A DNA stretch of 64,000 nt from UBA7328 sp002471345 (GCA_964011275.1 CAXGOB010000001.1:124001-188000), one strand, 5' to 3'. Shown: positions 54,428 to 62,832, numbered from the stretch's first letter. The notes: generated by a model not told the origin, from the letters alone. A program made the numbers and translations.

Positions 54428-54787
54428 TCACACGTTTTGGGCTTCATATTTGACCATAAGGTGAATCCAAAGTGATCGGGAAAACCTCAACACCTTGACG
54501 AATGTAAGAGCCGCAATAAAAAGTAATGCCCATATGATACCTCCCATAGACCAATCGAATGCAAATGCTAGCCCTAAACCAATTCCTAATAGGGGGAATG
54601 CTGTTAGTAAATAGGACAAAAACATAGCCCCAAAATAAAACCCTGGTTCTGGTTCTGTTTTCTGCTCACAATGCAGACACCGTTTTGGCATATCCAAAGG
54701 CTTAGAAATATCAAAAGGCTTTGTGAATAGATCACCTTTTCGGCATCGTGGGCACTTATATTTAAATGTAGAAGCTATAAAATTCAT
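54428..54787 (-). CDS. DUF983 family membrane protein
   Basis: A 119-residue protein with an N-terminal zinc-ribbon-like pair of Cys motifs (KCPRCRKG and CLHCEQ) and two membrane helices (about 50-75 and 80-100), matching DUF983 (MNFIASTFKYKCPRCRKGDLFTKPFDISKPLDMPKRCLHCEQKTEPEPGFYFGAMFLSYLL). Function unknown; the cysteines suggest metal binding. It follows the molybdenum hydroxylase genes but a strong terminator separates them, so it is probably independent. Confidence 0.88.
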   Translation of the reverse strand: MNFIASTFKYKCPRCRKGDLFTKPFDISKPLDMPKRCLHCEQKTEPEPGFYFGAMFLSYLLTAFPLLGIGLGLAFAFDWSMGGIIWALLFIAALTFVKVLRFSRSLWIHLMVKYEAQNV

Positions 54788-54794
54788 AAAATGT

Positions 54795-54836
54795 AAAAGT
54801 GAGTTGCAAAGCTAAAACTCTACAACTCACTTTTAT
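54795..54836 (-). terminator. Strong terminator after the molybdenum hydroxylase operon
   Basis: TAAAAGTGAGTTG (54795-54807) pairs perfectly with CAACTCACTTTTA (54824-54836), a 13-bp stem with a 16-base loop, immediately downstream of the leftward gene ending at 54860. The flanking A/T runs make it usable in both directions. Confidence 0.75.
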
Positions 54837-54859
54837 GTAATATTTAGTACTTCTAATTT

Positions 54860-57022
54860 TTAACCCAACAACTCATTCTGATTAATAAATGGTTGTTTGT
54901 ATAACCTTTCTCCAGTTGCTTTATGCAGTGCGTTTGCAATAGCTCCTCCTGCGGGAGGCAATGATGGCTCTCCTAATCCAGTCGGGTTCAACCCATTATC
55001 TACAAAATGCACTTCGACTTTAGGCGCTTCCATACTTCGAATCAATCTGAATTTATCAAAATTCGCTGCTGACGGTTTACCATTTTCAAAGGTAAAGTCT
55101 CCATACATAGCATGTCCTATACCATCAACGACTCCACCTTCCACTTGATTTTTAGCAGCTATTGGATTCACAACTATACCGCAATCGATAGCACAAATTA
55201 CCTTGTCCACAACAGGGGTGCCATCTTTCATTATCACATTGGCAACTTCTGCAACATGAGTGTTATGAGAATAATAAGCAGAAAATCCTTTATAGACACC
55301 TGGTTCATCTACACCCCATCCACCTTTCTCTGCTGCAAGTTTTATTGTTTCTTGCATTCTTGCAGGAGAATATTCTATTCTATCGTCCTCTTCTGCGGGA
55401 CCTTTTGCATCTTCCAGAAGATCTAGTCTTAGTTGCACTGCATCAACTTTCATAAGATCAGCTAGTTCGTCAAAGAAACTTTGTTCTGCAAACCCTAAAA
55501 AATTGGTATAAGGAGCTCTCCATGCACCAATTGTAATATTACTTTCCTTATTAACTGTTTCCACTTGATAATTAGGAATTGCTCCTGCTGGAAAAAAATT
55601 GGGAATAAGTCCGTACATATTAGCACTCATACAAGCTTCAGTCAGTTTATATCCTGTCACTTTACCTTCCTTAATGCTTGCAGCAATTTTATACTTGCTT
55701 GCAGGTCTAAAAGTTCCTGCGGTCATATCATCTTCTCTGGTAAATAGAAGTTGAACTGGTTTGCCTATTGCTTGAGAAATTTGAGCGGCTTCCTCTGCAA
55801 AATCACCATACAGCCTTCTACCAAAACCACCACCCATACGAGTCAGATCAACAGAAACTTCACTCGCCTCACGGCCTGTGACTCCTGCAATTCTACTTTG
55901 TGTCCATTGAGGGGTCTGAATTGGGCCCTTGGTATAGATTTTATCTTCTCTAACGTCAGCGAAATAGTTCATAGGCTCTAGGCAATTATGAGGCAAATAA
56001 GGTGCTTCATAAACCCTTTCTAAAACTTCATCTGCTTCTGCAAAAGCCTTCTCTACATCTCCATCTTTTCTTCTTGGTTCCTCAGAGCCCTGAGCTAACA
56101 ATTCATCCATATCAGAATTATGGCCAATACTATTTTCTAACTCACTTTCTTCTTCCCACGTGGCAACAATTAATTTTTTAGCCTTTATAGCAGGCCAATT
56201 TGACTTAGCAATAACTGCAATTTTATTATCTATTTGGACTACATCCAACACTCCATTTACAGACTTAGCAGCCTGATCATCATATGTTACTAGCTTTTGT
56301 CCGAATGCAGGTGGCCTGATCATAGAAGCATACACCATTCCCTCTTCTTTGGTATCTATACCAAAAAGCGGCTGACCTGTTAGGATTCCTTTCAAATCAA
56401 CATTAGAAGTGTTTTTTCCAATGATCTTAAAATCTTTAGGATCTTTCAATGGAACATCTTCTGGTAACTCCATATCTATTATATCTGCTGCCACATCACC
56501 ATATCCCAGCGTTTCTCCTTTACCATTTGTGATTACACCACTATTTACAGTGAGTGTAGTTGGATCTACATCCCATCTTTTAGCTGCAGCTGAAATAAGC
56601 ATTGCTTTAGCGGTTGCTCCTGTCTTGCGCAGAAGATCCCAATCATGACGTATCGATTGGCTACCTCCTGCAACTTGTCTTTTATACTTTTCTGTGTCCA
56701 GAGGTGCTTGTTCAACTATTACATCGTCCCAATCACAATCTAGCTCTTCTGCGATAATCATAGGCATAGATGTTTTTACATTTTGTCCTATTTCTGGATT
56801 TGGATTCATAATACTAATAGTACCATTTTCACCTATTTTAATATATCCAGACATCGTGGTCCAGTTATCAGGCATTGACGGAGTTGGAAGATCTGCATAG
56901 TTGAAAACTTTTTCTTGTTTACAAGATGCCAAAAACGTAAATCCAATTACCACTCCACCTCCTGCAGCAGCCGACGCTTTTAGAAATGATCTTCTTTTAA
57001 GTTGTTTGTTTATTGTTGACAT
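54860..57022 (-). CDS. Molybdopterin-binding hydroxylase large subunit (IorB type)
   Basis: A 720-residue aldehyde oxidase/xanthine dehydrogenase-family subunit of the isoquinoline 1-oxidoreductase (IorB) kind. The N-terminus carries a Tat signal KRRSFLKASAAAGG plus a lipobox-like TFLASC, so it is exported folded and may be lipidated. Cofactor motifs include RMGGGFGRRLYGDFAEEAAQIS and the late GLGEPSLPPAGGAIANAL with the catalytic-type glutamate. Its partner, the 2Fe-2S subunit, is encoded 50 bp upstream. No FAD subunit and no cytochrome c partner are in the cluster. Substrate unknown. Confidence 0.88.
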   Translation of the reverse strand: MSTINKQLKRRSFLKASAAAGGGVVIGFTFLASCKQEKVFNYADLPTPSMPDNWTTMSGYIKIGENGTISIMNPNPEIGQNVKTSMPMIIAEELDCDWDDVIVEQAPLDTEKYKRQVAGGSQSIRHDWDLLRKTGATAKAMLISAAAKRWDVDPTTLTVNSGVITNGKGETLGYGDVAADIIDMELPEDVPLKDPKDFKIIGKNTSNVDLKGILTGQPLFGIDTKEEGMVYASMIRPPAFGQKLVTYDDQAAKSVNGVLDVVQIDNKIAVIAKSNWPAIKAKKLIVATWEEESELENSIGHNSDMDELLAQGSEEPRRKDGDVEKAFAEADEVLERVYEAPYLPHNCLEPMNYFADVREDKIYTKGPIQTPQWTQSRIAGVTGREASEVSVDLTRMGGGFGRRLYGDFAEEAAQISQAIGKPVQLLFTREDDMTAGTFRPASKYKIAASIKEGKVTGYKLTEACMSANMYGLIPNFFPAGAIPNYQVETVNKESNITIGAWRAPYTNFLGFAEQSFFDELADLMKVDAVQLRLDLLEDAKGPAEEDDRIEYSPARMQETIKLAAEKGGWGVDEPGVYKGFSAYYSHNTHVAEVANVIMKDGTPVVDKVICAIDCGIVVNPIAAKNQVEGGVVDGIGHAMYGDFTFENGKPSAANFDKFRLIRSMEAPKVEVHFVDNGLNPTGLGEPSLPPAGGAIANALHKATGERLYKQPFINQNELLG

Positions 57023-57072
57023 GATATGTATTCTATTTAATGAATAAATTTTTGAATTGCTACATGTAATAT

Positions 57073-57531
57073 TTACATGTTTTTAGCAGCTGTTTTTACA
57101 GCTGCCTGAATTCTGTTATATGTACCACATCTGCATATATTTCCATTCATGGCTTCTTTGATGTCTTGATCTGATGGAGCTTTATTTTCTTTCAAAAATG
57201 CTGCTGCAGTCATAATCTGACCTGCTTGACAGTATCCACATTGAGGAACGTCATGTTCTATCCAAGCCTGTTGTACAGGGTGATGAAGGTCATCAGAAAG
57301 GCCTTCAATTGTAGTGATTTTTTTATTAGACACATCAGATATTCTAACCTGACAAGCTCTTACTGCAGTGCCATCAAGATGTACTGTACATGCACCACAT
57401 TGAGCGATGCCACAGCCATATTTTGTTCCTACTAAATTTAATTCGTCTCTAAGTACCCAGAGTATTGGAGTGTCGGCATCTACGTCCACAGACCTATTTG
57501 TGCCATTCACATTGATATTAAATGCTGCCAT
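57073..57531 (-). CDS. 2Fe-2S ferredoxin subunit of molybdenum hydroxylase (IorA type)
   Basis: A 152-residue subunit with two 2Fe-2S clusters. The plant-type ferredoxin domain has KYGCGIAQCGACTVHLDG, and the C-terminal helical domain has VPQCGYCQAGQIM and GNICRCGTYNRIQ. It passes electrons from the molybdenum centre of the large subunit. It has no signal peptide, so it would reach the periplasm together with the Tat-tagged large subunit. First gene of a two-gene operon; an 8-bp inverted repeat lies upstream at 57564-57584. Confidence 0.93.
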   Translation of the reverse strand: MAAFNINVNGTNRSVDVDADTPILWVLRDELNLVGTKYGCGIAQCGACTVHLDGTAVRACQVRISDVSNKKITTIEGLSDDLHHPVQQAWIEHDVPQCGYCQAGQIMTAAAFLKENKAPSDQDIKEAMNGNICRCGTYNRIQAAVKTAAKNM

Positions 57532-57563
57532 GAGATAGTTTTTCTTTTATACGAAATCTGAAA

Positions 57564-57584
57564 TTAAAGGAATTAGTCCTTTAA
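57564..57584. repeat. Inverted repeat upstream of the molybdenum hydroxylase operon
   Basis: TTAAAGGA-attag-TCCTTTAA is a perfect 8-bp inverted repeat with a 5-base centre, 33 bp before the ATG at 57531. It is placed where an operator or the promoter region would be. Confidence 0.45.
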
Positions 57585-57737
57585 ATAAACCCCAAATTAA
57601 GAGCTTGAATTGTTCTCAATGGTTTTAAAATTCAAGGACTTTATTATAATTAATGTCGATTCCAAAAATCTTTTTATGTTCAATTTCAATCCTAATTGAG
57701 AACTTTTTATCATTGCATTACAGTTTATTAGATAAGT

Positions 57738-58301
57738 ATGGAAGAAACTATCGTAAGTCTAAAGCAAAAAACTCAGGAGGCCATTGACAAAGCATTGGAT
57801 CACTTGAAGCAGGAATTGATGAAAATCAGAACAGGAAAAGCATCGCCATCTATTTTGAATGGGATACAAGTGGATTACTATGGAAATGCCACTCCATTAA
57901 GTCAAGTAGCTAATATTGGCACTGCTGACAGCAGAACTCTTTCTATCCAACCATGGGAAAAATCCATGCTAGCTCCTATTGAACAGGCTATTTTTCAAGC
58001 TAACCTTGGACTCACTCCAATGAATGATGGTGAATTCGTAAGAATTTCCATACCTCCATTGACAGAAGAAAGAAGAATAGAGCTAGTAAAACAAACCAAA
58101 GTCTACGGCGAAGATGCTAAAGTTTCTATGAGAGCTGCTCGACATAAACTCATCGACTTTGTCAAAAAAGAAGTAAAAGATGGTTATCCAGAAGATGCTG
58201 GAAAAAAAGATGAGGAGACCGCTGATAAGATGGTAAAAGCAGGATATGATCAAATAGATAAAATCCTCGAAGCAAAAGAAGCTGATATCATGAAGGTATA
58301 G
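57738..58301 (+). CDS. frr: Ribosome recycling factor
   Basis: Splits post-termination ribosomes together with EF-G. The 187-residue protein has the RRF pattern ALDHLKQELMKIRTGKASPSILNGIQVDYYGNATPLSQVANI, followed by LSIQPWEKSMLAPIEQAIFQANLGLTPMNDGEFVRISIPPLTEERR. It stands without pyrH, its common neighbour. The 3' end overlaps the convergent lpxH gene by 14 bp. A weak promoter candidate, TATCATTG at 57708-57715 with TTTC 20 bases upstream, precedes it. Confidence 0.97.
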   Translation: MEETIVSLKQKTQEAIDKALDHLKQELMKIRTGKASPSILNGIQVDYYGNATPLSQVANIGTADSRTLSIQPWEKSMLAPIEQAIFQANLGLTPMNDGEFVRISIPPLTEERRIELVKQTKVYGEDAKVSMRAARHKLIDFVKKEVKDGYPEDAGKKDEETADKMVKAGYDQIDKILEAKEADIMKV

Positions 58302-59040
58302 GATGTTTTTTTAATTCTATTTCTCCTTTTTCATTCATTTCTGCATAAGTCCAAAGAGATGTCCAATCTCCCAAGTTAATAGATTTACTTGATCCATTTG
58401 AGAGTGTACGAATTTCTCCATGATGTAGATGTCCATATATGAAATAATCTACTTTTTCGTCATTTGAAAATTCTTCAAAATACTGGTGCAGTCTTTCATC
58501 TTTTAGTTTCTCTTTTTTTGAATGTACATTCTGACTATACCTACTTCCTTTACTAGAGCTTTTCATCATCCATATTCCTAAACTTGAAGGAATAAGAGTG
58601 AATAAAGATTGGCATAAAGGATTAGAAATAATGGCTTTGATGATCTTATAACCCAAATCACCATGACCTAACCCGTCACCATGGCAGAGATAGCATGCTT
58701 TATTATTTATAACTTTTAACTCAGGCGTCTTTTTAATTTTTACTCCGAGCTCATTCTCAAAATATCCAAATGTCCACATATCATGATTCCCGATGAACCA
58801 TTCAATCGATATTCCCCTATCTGTCAATTCACTAATCTTACCAAATAGACGAGTAAAGCCTTTTGGGACAACGGATTTGTATTCAAACCAATAGTCGAGA
58901 ATATCTCCTAAAAAATAGATCGCCGCCGCATCTTCTTTAATACAATCAAGCCAATGAACAACATATCTTTCTCTGACTTTACTTGGCACATTCGTGTCTA
59001 CTCCTAGATGAAAATCAGAAATAAAATATGTTTTTTTCAA
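58288..59040 (-). CDS. lpxH: UDP-2,3-diacylglucosamine diphosphatase, LpxH-type metallophosphoesterase
   Basis: Peripheral membrane enzyme that hydrolyses UDP-diacylglucosamine to lipid X in lipid A synthesis, 250 residues. Metal motifs are in order: FISDFHLG, YFLGDILDYWFEY, WFIGNHDMW, CHGDGLGHGD and FIYGHLHHGE. It belongs to the calcineurin-like metallophosphoesterase group. The start appears to be TTG at 59040, because FISDFHLG begins only five residues later and no ATG fits. It is 11 bp after prs, in the same operon. Confidence 0.85.
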   Translation of the reverse strand: MKKTYFISDFHLGVDTNVPSKVRERYVVHWLDCIKEDAAAIYFLGDILDYWFEYKSVVPKGFTRLFGKISELTDRGISIEWFIGNHDMWTFGYFENELGVKIKKTPELKVINNKACYLCHGDGLGHGDLGYKIIKAIISNPLCQSLFTLIPSSLGIWMMKSSSKGSRYSQNVHSKKEKLKDERLHQYFEEFSNDEKVDYFIYGHLHHGEIRTLSNGSSKSINLGDWTSLWTYAEMNEKGEIELKKHPIPS

Positions 59041-59051
59041 AGGAAAGAGTT

Positions 59052-59987
59052 TTACATGCCATCCATAAAGAGGGCAGCTATAGAGCGGTACTCATGTGTA
59101 TTTCTGATGGCCTTTGCGAAAAGATCCGCACAAGAAAGTACAGTGAGTTTATCACTTATTTGTTTGAGCGGAATCGTATCCGTGACATAGACCCTTTCTA
59201 TTACAGAAGCATCTATTCTTTCGAAAGCTGGTCCAGATAGTATAGGATGTGTACAAATTGCTCTAACAGATTTAGCTCCTTCTGCCATTAATACTTCAGC
59301 CGCTTTACAGAGGGTGCCTGCTGTGTCTACCATATCATCTACAAGTATAACATCAAAACCCTTGACATCACCTATAACTGTCATTGCTGCCACTTGATTC
59401 GCTATTCTCCGCTCTTTATCACAAATCACTAAGTTTTTTTCAAAATGCTTAGAATATGCTCTTGCTCTTTTTACTCCTCCTACGTCTGGGGAAGCAAAAA
59501 TTACATTCTCCATATTTTGAGTGGCCAGATAAGGCATAAAAATGGCTTCACTCTTGAGGTGATCCACTGGAATATCAAAAAAACCTTGAATCTGTTCAGC
59601 GTGAAGATCCATCGTGACCACTCTATCTGCTCCTGCTGCTTGAAGTATATTTGAAATAAGCTTTGCTGAAATAGGTACTCTTGCTTTATCCTTTCTATCC
59701 TGACGTGCATATCCAAAATATGGAATTACAGCTGTGATATAATTAGCTGAGGCTCGTTTCGCACTGTCTATCATGAGAAGCAACTCCAACATGTTATCAG
59801 CAGGGGGAAAAGTAGATTGTATGAAAAACACGTACGTACCCCTCACAGATTGATTAATGATGGGTTGCATTTCTCCATCACTAAACCTATTAATCGTAAC
59901 ATCTGATAACTGTTCGCCGTAATTTGAGGCTATTTTTTCGGCTAAATAAGCTGAGTTTTCACCTGAAAAGAGTTTAACTTCTGCCAT
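59052..59987 (-). CDS. prs: Ribose-phosphate pyrophosphokinase
   Basis: Makes PRPP from ribose-5-phosphate and ATP for nucleotide, histidine and NAD synthesis. The 311-residue protein has VIPYFGYARQDRKDKARVPISAKLISN (ATP loop), VVTMDLHAEQIQGFF (metal/substrate) and the PRPP-binding motif VILVDDMVDTAGTLCKAAE. The promoter at 60015-60045 is one of the clearest in the window. It is followed by lpxH. Confidence 0.96.
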   Translation of the reverse strand: MAEVKLFSGENSAYLAEKIASNYGEQLSDVTINRFSDGEMQPIINQSVRGTYVFFIQSTFPPADNMLELLLMIDSAKRASANYITAVIPYFGYARQDRKDKARVPISAKLISNILQAAGADRVVTMDLHAEQIQGFFDIPVDHLKSEAIFMPYLATQNMENVIFASPDVGGVKRARAYSKHFEKNLVICDKERRIANQVAAMTVIGDVKGFDVILVDDMVDTAGTLCKAAEVLMAEGAKSVRAICTHPILSGPAFERIDASVIERVYVTDTIPLKQISDKLTVLSCADLFAKAIRNTHEYRSIAALFMDGM

Positions 59988-60014
59988 GAATCAATTCATT
60001 CTCTCTGGTAATGC

Positions 60015-60045
60015 GAAAGATAGACATTATTGCTTTATAGGCAAA
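60015..60045 (-). promoter_or_regulatory. Promoter of prs-lpxH
   Basis: On the minus strand TTTG (60045-60042) is followed after exactly 19 bases by TATCTTTC (60022-60015), a one-mismatch TAnnTTTG. This is the Bacteroidota -33/-7 layout at its usual spacing, about 28 bp before the prs ATG. Confidence 0.6.
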
Positions 60046-60135
60046 GGAATAGATGAGATACAAAAATATTTTCAATTATTATATTAACAGGAAGAGGTAA
60101 AGTAGGGTTCTCGAGTGTTTAAAATAGGGGAATAA

Positions 60136-60165
60136 AAAAGCACCTTCTGGTATTGAGGTGCTTTT
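60136..60165 (-). terminator. Intrinsic terminator with no obvious upstream gene
   Basis: AAAAGCACCT (60136-60145) pairs perfectly with AGGTGCTTTT (60156-60165) over a 10-base loop. Read leftward, the stem is followed by TTTTTTATT, a good T-tract; read rightward only TTTT follows before ACTTGG. No gene lies to its right on the minus strand, so it must end an unannotated leftward transcript or insulate prs. Confidence 0.6.
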
Positions 60166-60340
60166 ACTTGGTATAGTAGGGTAAAACTAACTTTAAATCT
60201 CTCAACTTTTAGAGGATATTGTTGGTATTTCGTGTGTAAACTAATTATTAATTACGGTTATTAGACAAAGGTTCTTCAGCTTACCCCTATCCTCGACATA
60301 AATTTTTTCTTTAAAAAAGTTCTTTTGTTACATTGAGAGA
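60166..60340 (-). ncRNA. Possible structured small RNA (gene-free region)
   Basis: Part of the 59988-60461 gap, the only stretch over 300 bp without a gene. It ends leftward at the terminator above. GAGGATA (60212-60218) pairs with TATCCTC (60288-60294), GGTA (60224-60227) with TACC (60282-60285) further in, and CTAAT (60241-60245) with ATTAG (60260-60264) at the tip, giving a long interrupted hairpin with internal loops. Such a rod with bulges is the general shape of 6S-like RNA, though the sequence gives no direct match. No good promoter was found on either strand. Speculative. Confidence 0.25.
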
Positions 60341-60348
60341 AGAAAAAC

Positions 60349-60414
60349 ATGAAAGATTTTACCCTTGATAGCATTAAATGGCTATCATTATCATCGCTTT
60401 GCTGGAATGCTTAA
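60349..60414 (+). CDS. Candidate 21-residue leader peptide
   Basis: ATG at 60349 opens MKDFTLDSIKWLSLSSLCWN, followed by one alanine and TAA. It is preceded by a purine-rich GAGAGAAGAAAAAC. Both inverted repeats at 60366-60420 lie inside or across its 3' end, like a leader peptide with an attenuator, but no T-tract follows. Chance occurrence is quite possible. Confidence 0.2.
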   Translation: MKDFTLDSIKWLSLSSLCWNA

Positions 60415-60420
60415 GCGATG
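60366..60420. repeat. Two adjacent hairpins upstream of the 60462 gene
   Basis: TGATAGC (60366-60372) pairs with GCTATCA (60381-60387), and CATCGCTT (60392-60399) pairs with AAGCGATG (60413-60420), the second with an inner GC/GC extension. They stand 75 and 42 bp before the ATG at 60462 and may structure its leader. Confidence 0.45.
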
Positions 60421-60461
60421 CAAAAAACTTTGAATTAGAAATACTGAATAACATTTAGAAT

Positions 60462-60818
60462 ATGAAGATTTGGATTGTTTTGACACTTATTGTTGAGCTG
60501 GTTGTGGGACTTCTCCTTTTGACATTTCCAGAGGTTGTTCCTCAGTTGAAAGGAGCCGAAGGCACAGCCCTAGCTATGTCAAGAATGTACGGAGCAGCTG
60601 CTATAACAATTGCAGTACTATGCTTTTGGACCCTAAGGTATTATACGGTTGATGGAGTGGTTGGACTTTTTCTACATGTTATGATCGCCTTTCAATTTAT
60701 GATCATCGTTGCTTCTGTGATTAGTTATGTAAAAGGAGAGAGTGTAGATGCAGGACCAATTATATTGCATTCTGCGTTTTTAATCGGTTACATATTTTTT
60801 TATTTTAAAAGAAGATAA
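60462..60818 (+). CDS. Small four-helix membrane protein, unknown
   Basis: A 118-residue hydrophobic protein with four membrane helices (about 3-22, 40-60, 67-90 and 97-115): WIVLTLIVELVVGLLLLTFPEVVPQLKG, MYGAAAITIAVLCFWTL, VVGLFLHVMIAFQFMIIVASVISYV and ILHSAFLIGYIFFYF. It ends in a basic KRR. I do not recognise a named family with confidence. It is 23 bp upstream of the quinone oxidoreductase gene and likely in one operon with it and the TIM-barrel gene. Confidence 0.75.
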   Translation: MKIWIVLTLIVELVVGLLLLTFPEVVPQLKGAEGTALAMSRMYGAAAITIAVLCFWTLRYYTVDGVVGLFLHVMIAFQFMIIVASVISYVKGESVDAGPIILHSAFLIGYIFFYFKRR

Positions 60819-60841
60819 TTTCGCTTAATACGACAAGAGTT

Positions 60842-61816
60842 ATGAAATCATTAGTATGTGATAAGTGGGTATTGCCCTCGGAGTTAAAAGTAGGTGAGTT
60901 ACCTACCCCATCACCAGGACCTAAAGAAGTTCTTATAAAAATAAAAGCCTGTGGTGTTAACTTTCCTGATGTTTTAATAGTACAAGGACTTTATCAATTC
61001 AAACCTTCTTTTCCATTTTCTCCTGGAGGAGAGATTTCAGGTATAGTGGAGTCTATTGGAGAAGACGTGAAACATCTTAAAGTAGGTCAAGAGGTGGTAA
61101 GCATGATAGGATGGGGAGGCATGGCTGAATATGTAGTAGCTAACAAAAATGTAGTGTTTCCAAAGCCACCAGGCATGCCACATACACTAGCTTCGGCTTT
61201 TCTTATGGTTTATGGTACTTCTTATCATGGGCTTAAGGATAGGGCCAAACTCAAAAAAGGAGAAACTCTTTTGGTTCTTGGGGCATCAGGAGGTGTAGGA
61301 TTAGCTGCTGTAGAATTGGGAAAATTGATGGGAGCAAAAGTAATTGCAGCCGCATCGACATCTGAAAAACTAGAGGTCTGCAAAAAATATGGCGCAGATG
61401 AAGTAATTAATTATACTACTGAAAACCTCAAAGACAGAATTAAAGAACTTACTGATGGCAAAGGTGCAGATGTCGTGTACGACCCTGTTGGTGGCGAATT
61501 CTCAGAACAAGCACTAAGAGCTACAGCTTGGAAAGGGCGTTTCCTAGTAATTGGATTCGCTGCTGGAGAAATACCTAAAATTCCTCTGAATTTAGCCCTA
61601 CTTAAAGGCTGCGACATCGTAGGTGTCTTTTGGGGTTCATTCGCGCAAAGGAATCCTAATGGGCTTATGCAGAATACGATGCAACTAATACAGTGGTATC
61701 AAAGTGGTGATATCAAACCACATATTCATGGCACCTATACTTTAGATAAAGCCCCAAATGCCATAATGGCTCTTATGAATAGAGAGGTAAGTGGTAAAGT
61801 GGTAATTGAACTTTAG
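60842..61816 (+). CDS. NADPH:quinone oxidoreductase (zinc-independent MDR family)
   Basis: A 324-residue medium-chain dehydrogenase/reductase. The N-terminal GroES-like domain has IKACGVNFPDVLIVQGLYQFKPSFPFSPGGEISGIV; the Rossmann domain has LLVLGASGGVGLAAVELGKLMGAKVIAAAST, the NADPH motif. The catalytic-zinc ligands of alcohol dehydrogenases are absent, as in the quinone oxidoreductase branch (GVNFPD). The ADVVYDPVGGEFSEQALR segment is typical. Cytosolic. Real substrate unknown; neighbours suggest no specific pathway. Confidence 0.88.
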   Translation: MKSLVCDKWVLPSELKVGELPTPSPGPKEVLIKIKACGVNFPDVLIVQGLYQFKPSFPFSPGGEISGIVESIGEDVKHLKVGQEVVSMIGWGGMAEYVVANKNVVFPKPPGMPHTLASAFLMVYGTSYHGLKDRAKLKKGETLLVLGASGGVGLAAVELGKLMGAKVIAAASTSEKLEVCKKYGADEVINYTTENLKDRIKELTDGKGADVVYDPVGGEFSEQALRATAWKGRFLVIGFAAGEIPKIPLNLALLKGCDIVGVFWGSFAQRNPNGLMQNTMQLIQWYQSGDIKPHIHGTYTLDKAPNAIMALMNREVSGKVVIEL

Positions 61817-61843
61817 TAGACAATTCTTTAAAATATATTTATA

Positions 61844-62830
61844 ATGAAAAAATCAACCAATTCTCTAAGAAGAAACTTTCTTAAAAAAAGTTCAGTAATA
61901 GTTGCTGGAGCGACAGTTGTTCCTTTCTTTCTTAATGCATGTAAATCAGAAAGTAAACCTGTGATAGCTGCTGCCAAAGAAGCAGTAGAGTTAGCTTCTA
62001 AAGATTTATTCTTTAAACTGTCATTAGCTCAGTGGTCTTTTCATAAAACTCTTTTTGCAAAGAAAATGGACAATTTGAGTTTTATTGATAAAGCAAAAGA
62101 GTTGGGTTTCGATGGAGTAGAATATGTAAATCAATTCTTTAAAGACAAGGCAGAAGACATGGCCTTTTTGGATCAACTAAATGCTAAGGCAAAAGAGCAC
62201 AATTTGATTCAAAATCTGATCATGATAGATCGAGAAGGTGGACTAGGTCTAGTGGACGACACGAAAAGAACTGAAGCAATAAATAACCACCACAAGTGGG
62301 TTCATGCGGCCAAATATCTTGGATGTGGATCTATAAGAGTAAATGCTTATGGAGAAGGAACTGCAGAAGAAGTAAGTGCAGCAGCTATTGATGGATTAGG
62401 TAGACTATCAGAATATGCAGCTAAAGAAAGTATCAACGTTATTGTAGAAAATCATGGCGGCTATTCTTCTAATGGTGCCTGGATGGCGAATGTGCTAAAG
62501 CAAGTGGATATGGACAATTGTGGATCCCTTCCAGATTTTGGCAACTTCTGTATCAAGAGAGGTAAAGATGGCTGTGAAGAGGAATATGACAGATATCAAG
62601 GTATGATAGATTTGATGCCCTATGCAAAAGCAGTAAGTGCTAAGAGTCATGATTTTGATGCTGATGGAAATGAGATCAATACCGACTATGTGAAAGTCAT
62701 GAAAATTGTAAAAGATTCAGGATTCTCAGATTTTGTTAATGTGGAATATGAAGGTCGCGATTTGAGTGAAGAGGAAGGTGTGATTAAGACAGTTGAGTTA
62801 TTAAAAAAAGTAGGTGCGGAATTGAGTTGA
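61844..62830 (+). CDS. Tat-exported sugar isomerase/epimerase-like TIM barrel
   Basis: A 328-residue protein of the xylose isomerase-like TIM-barrel family. The Tat signal LRRNFLKKSSVIVAGATVV runs into a lipobox-like FFLNAC, so it is exported folded and perhaps lipid-anchored. The barrel shows LSLAQWSFHKTLF, GFDGVEYVNQFF, NVIVENHGGYSSN (metal-ligand glutamate) and FVNVEYEGRD, the usual metal-site strands. Family members include hydroxypyruvate isomerase and sugar epimerases; the specific substrate is unknown. It follows the oxidoreductase gene by 27 bp and is convergent with dprA. Confidence 0.82.
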   Translation: MKKSTNSLRRNFLKKSSVIVAGATVVPFFLNACKSESKPVIAAAKEAVELASKDLFFKLSLAQWSFHKTLFAKKMDNLSFIDKAKELGFDGVEYVNQFFKDKAEDMAFLDQLNAKAKEHNLIQNLIMIDREGGLGLVDDTKRTEAINNHHKWVHAAKYLGCGSIRVNAYGEGTAEEVSAAAIDGLGRLSEYAAKESINVIVENHGGYSSNGAWMANVLKQVDMDNCGSLPDFGNFCIKRGKDGCEEEYDRYQGMIDLMPYAKAVSAKSHDFDADGNEINTDYVKVMKIVKDSGFSDFVNVEYEGRDLSEEEGVIKTVELLKKVGAELS

Positions 62831-62832
62831 TA

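Noticed and set aside
57612..57703. GTTCTCAAT and ATTGAGAAC inverted pair 74 bp apart before frr
   Set aside because: Only 9 bp per arm with a wide unstructured gap in AT-rich DNA; more likely chance than a functional stem.
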